In this document: piece after piece, positions 4,557 to 5,411 of the stretch
How the letters are laid out: the number at the start of each line of letters is the position of its first letter
Position numbering within the stretch: position 1 is the first letter of the stretch
Assembly: GCA_947165745.1 (NCBI GenBank)
Contig: CAMVBO010000148.1
Span: 1-5,411, forward strand
From: an uncultured Clostridia bacterium
GTDB lineage: Bacteria > Bacillota_A > Clostridia > Christensenellales > Aristaeellaceae
Length of the DNA: 5,411 nt
Direction: 5' to 3'
Made by a program: the position numbers and the translations under genes
Notes under the pieces: model-generated
Told to the model about the DNA's origin: nothing
What the model saw: only the letters and a program-made list of their open reading frames with translations
Database searches by the model: none

Positions 4557-5411
4557 ATGAAAAAGCTGCTAAGTGCAATCCTGTGCCTGGCGCTCGTGCT
4601 GGCCTGCCTGTGCGCGGCCGTCGCCGAGGAGGGCCGGTATCTGGGCGTCATGCTGAGCACCAACGTGATGTCCCTGGACACCAATCTCGCCACCGACGGC
4701 GAGTCCTTTGAAGTCATCGCGGACTGCATCGACGGCCTGATGCAGATGGACGCGGACGGCGCGGCCATCCCCGCCATCGCCGAGAGCTATGACGTGTCCG
4801 ACGACGGCACCGTCTACACCTTCCACCTGCGCGACGCCCAGTGGGCCGACGGCACGCCCGTGACCGCCGCCGACTTTGAGTTCGCCTGGAAGCGCATCGC
4901 CAAGGAAGCGGGCGAGTACGCCTACCTGCTGGATTCCAGCGTGGGCTGCGTGAAGAACGCCGACGCCATCATCTATGACGGCGCGGATCCCGAGACCCTG
5001 GGCGTGAAGGCCGAGGACGAAAAGACCTTCGTGGTGGAGCTGGAGGTTCCCGTCTCCTTCTTCCCGAGCCTGATGTATTTCCCGACCTTCTATCCCATCA
5101 ACGAGGCGTTCTACTCCAGCCTGGAGGAGGGCACCTACGGTACCAGCCCGGACACCTTCCTGTCCAACGGCGCTTTCGTGTTGGAGGACTACACCCCCGG
5201 CACCGCCAGCCTGTCCCTGAAGAAGAATGACACCTACTGGGACGCCGATCGCGTGCAGCTGGCCGGCATCAAGTATCAGGTGGTGGGTTCCTCCGACAAC
5301 GCCCTCAACGCCTTCCGCAACAACACCCTGGACGTGGCCACCATCACCGGCACCCAGGTGGCCGCCGCGGAAAAGGATCCCTCCCTGGCTGAAAACCTGA
5401 GCGTCACCGGC
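4557..5411 (+). CDS. Peptide-type ABC transporter substrate-binding protein (partial, 3' end cut)
   Basis: The first 285 residues of an extracellular solute-binding protein of family 5 (OppA/DppA type, usually about 500-600 residues) are present; the frame is open to the window end. It would capture peptides or similar solutes and hand them to an ABC permease, which is not in the window. MKK, a hydrophobic core (4-19) and AVA before E24 form a signal peptide. C17 and C19 do not give a good lipobox. Family hallmarks are the block GLMQMDADGAAIPAIAESY (60-78), the strand YTFHLRDAQWADGTPVTAADF (87-107), SNGAFVLEDYTPG (203-215) and KNDTYWD (223-229). The start has AAGGAAG 8 bases upstream, its own promoter and a terminator before it, so it is a separate unit from frd. 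Codons are strongly biased to GCC, ACC, GAC and CTG, which suggests high expression. The substrate cannot be told. Confidence 0.9.
   Translation, partial: MKKLLSAILCLALVLACLCAAVAEEGRYLGVMLSTNVMSLDTNLATDGESFEVIADCIDGLMQMDADGAAIPAIAESYDVSDDGTVYTFHLRDAQWADGTPVTAADFEFAWKRIAKEAGEYAYLLDSSVGCVKNADAIIYDGADPETLGVKAEDEKTFVVELEVPVSFFPSLMYFPTFYPINEAFYSSLEEGTYGTSPDTFLSNGAFVLEDYTPGTASLSLKKNDTYWDADRVQLAGIKYQVVGSSDNALNAFRNNTLDVATITGTQVAAAEKDPSLAENLSVTG

Overview
The window is high-GC DNA from a bacterium, most likely an uncultured anaerobic Gram-positive lineage of the Clostridia. That placement is inference. It rests on strong AGGAGG-type ribosome binding sites, extended -10 promoters of the TRTGnTATAAT kind, a C-A-B order of fumarate reductase genes, and a large peptide-type solute-binding protein. 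No rRNA or other marker gene is present to confirm it. All supported genes lie on the + strand.

Layout. Positions 1-291 hold the 3' end of an unrecognised protein gene, followed by a perfect 12-bp hairpin (313-341). Positions 404-1078 encode an uncharacterised protein with two membrane segments. A 286-bp gap (1079-1364) carries a good promoter (1118-1146), three TCCACA/TGTGGA copies around it, and a long, strongly folded untranslated leader. The central operon follows (1365-4244): a five-helix cytochrome b membrane anchor (frdC-like), the flavoprotein (frdA-like) and the iron-sulfur protein (frdB-like). Its genes overlap by 4 and 11 bp, so they are translationally coupled. A strong intrinsic terminator (4294-4353) closes the operon. 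A second promoter (4456-4466), sharing a 15-base block with the first, leads into an extracellular peptide-type ABC substrate-binding protein that starts at 4557 and runs off the window.

How the genes work together. The three central products should form a membrane-bound succinate:quinone oxidoreductase of the diheme, single-anchor type (as in Wolinella frdCAB and Bacillus sdhCAB). Electrons would pass between a quinone pool, two b hemes, three Fe-S clusters and FAD, interconverting fumarate and succinate. All Fe-S ligands, four candidate heme histidines and the dicarboxylate-site residues are visible. The main oddity is in the flavoprotein: the histidine that normally binds FAD covalently is a glutamine (Q39, codon 2051-2053). 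Non-covalent FAD is therefore predicted, which favours work as a fumarate reductase. The flanking genes have no evident functional link to it.

I found no CRISPR array, tRNA, rRNA, insertion sequence or defence system. The best leads are the Q39 substitution, the structured leader of the frd operon and the repeated motif around its promoter.
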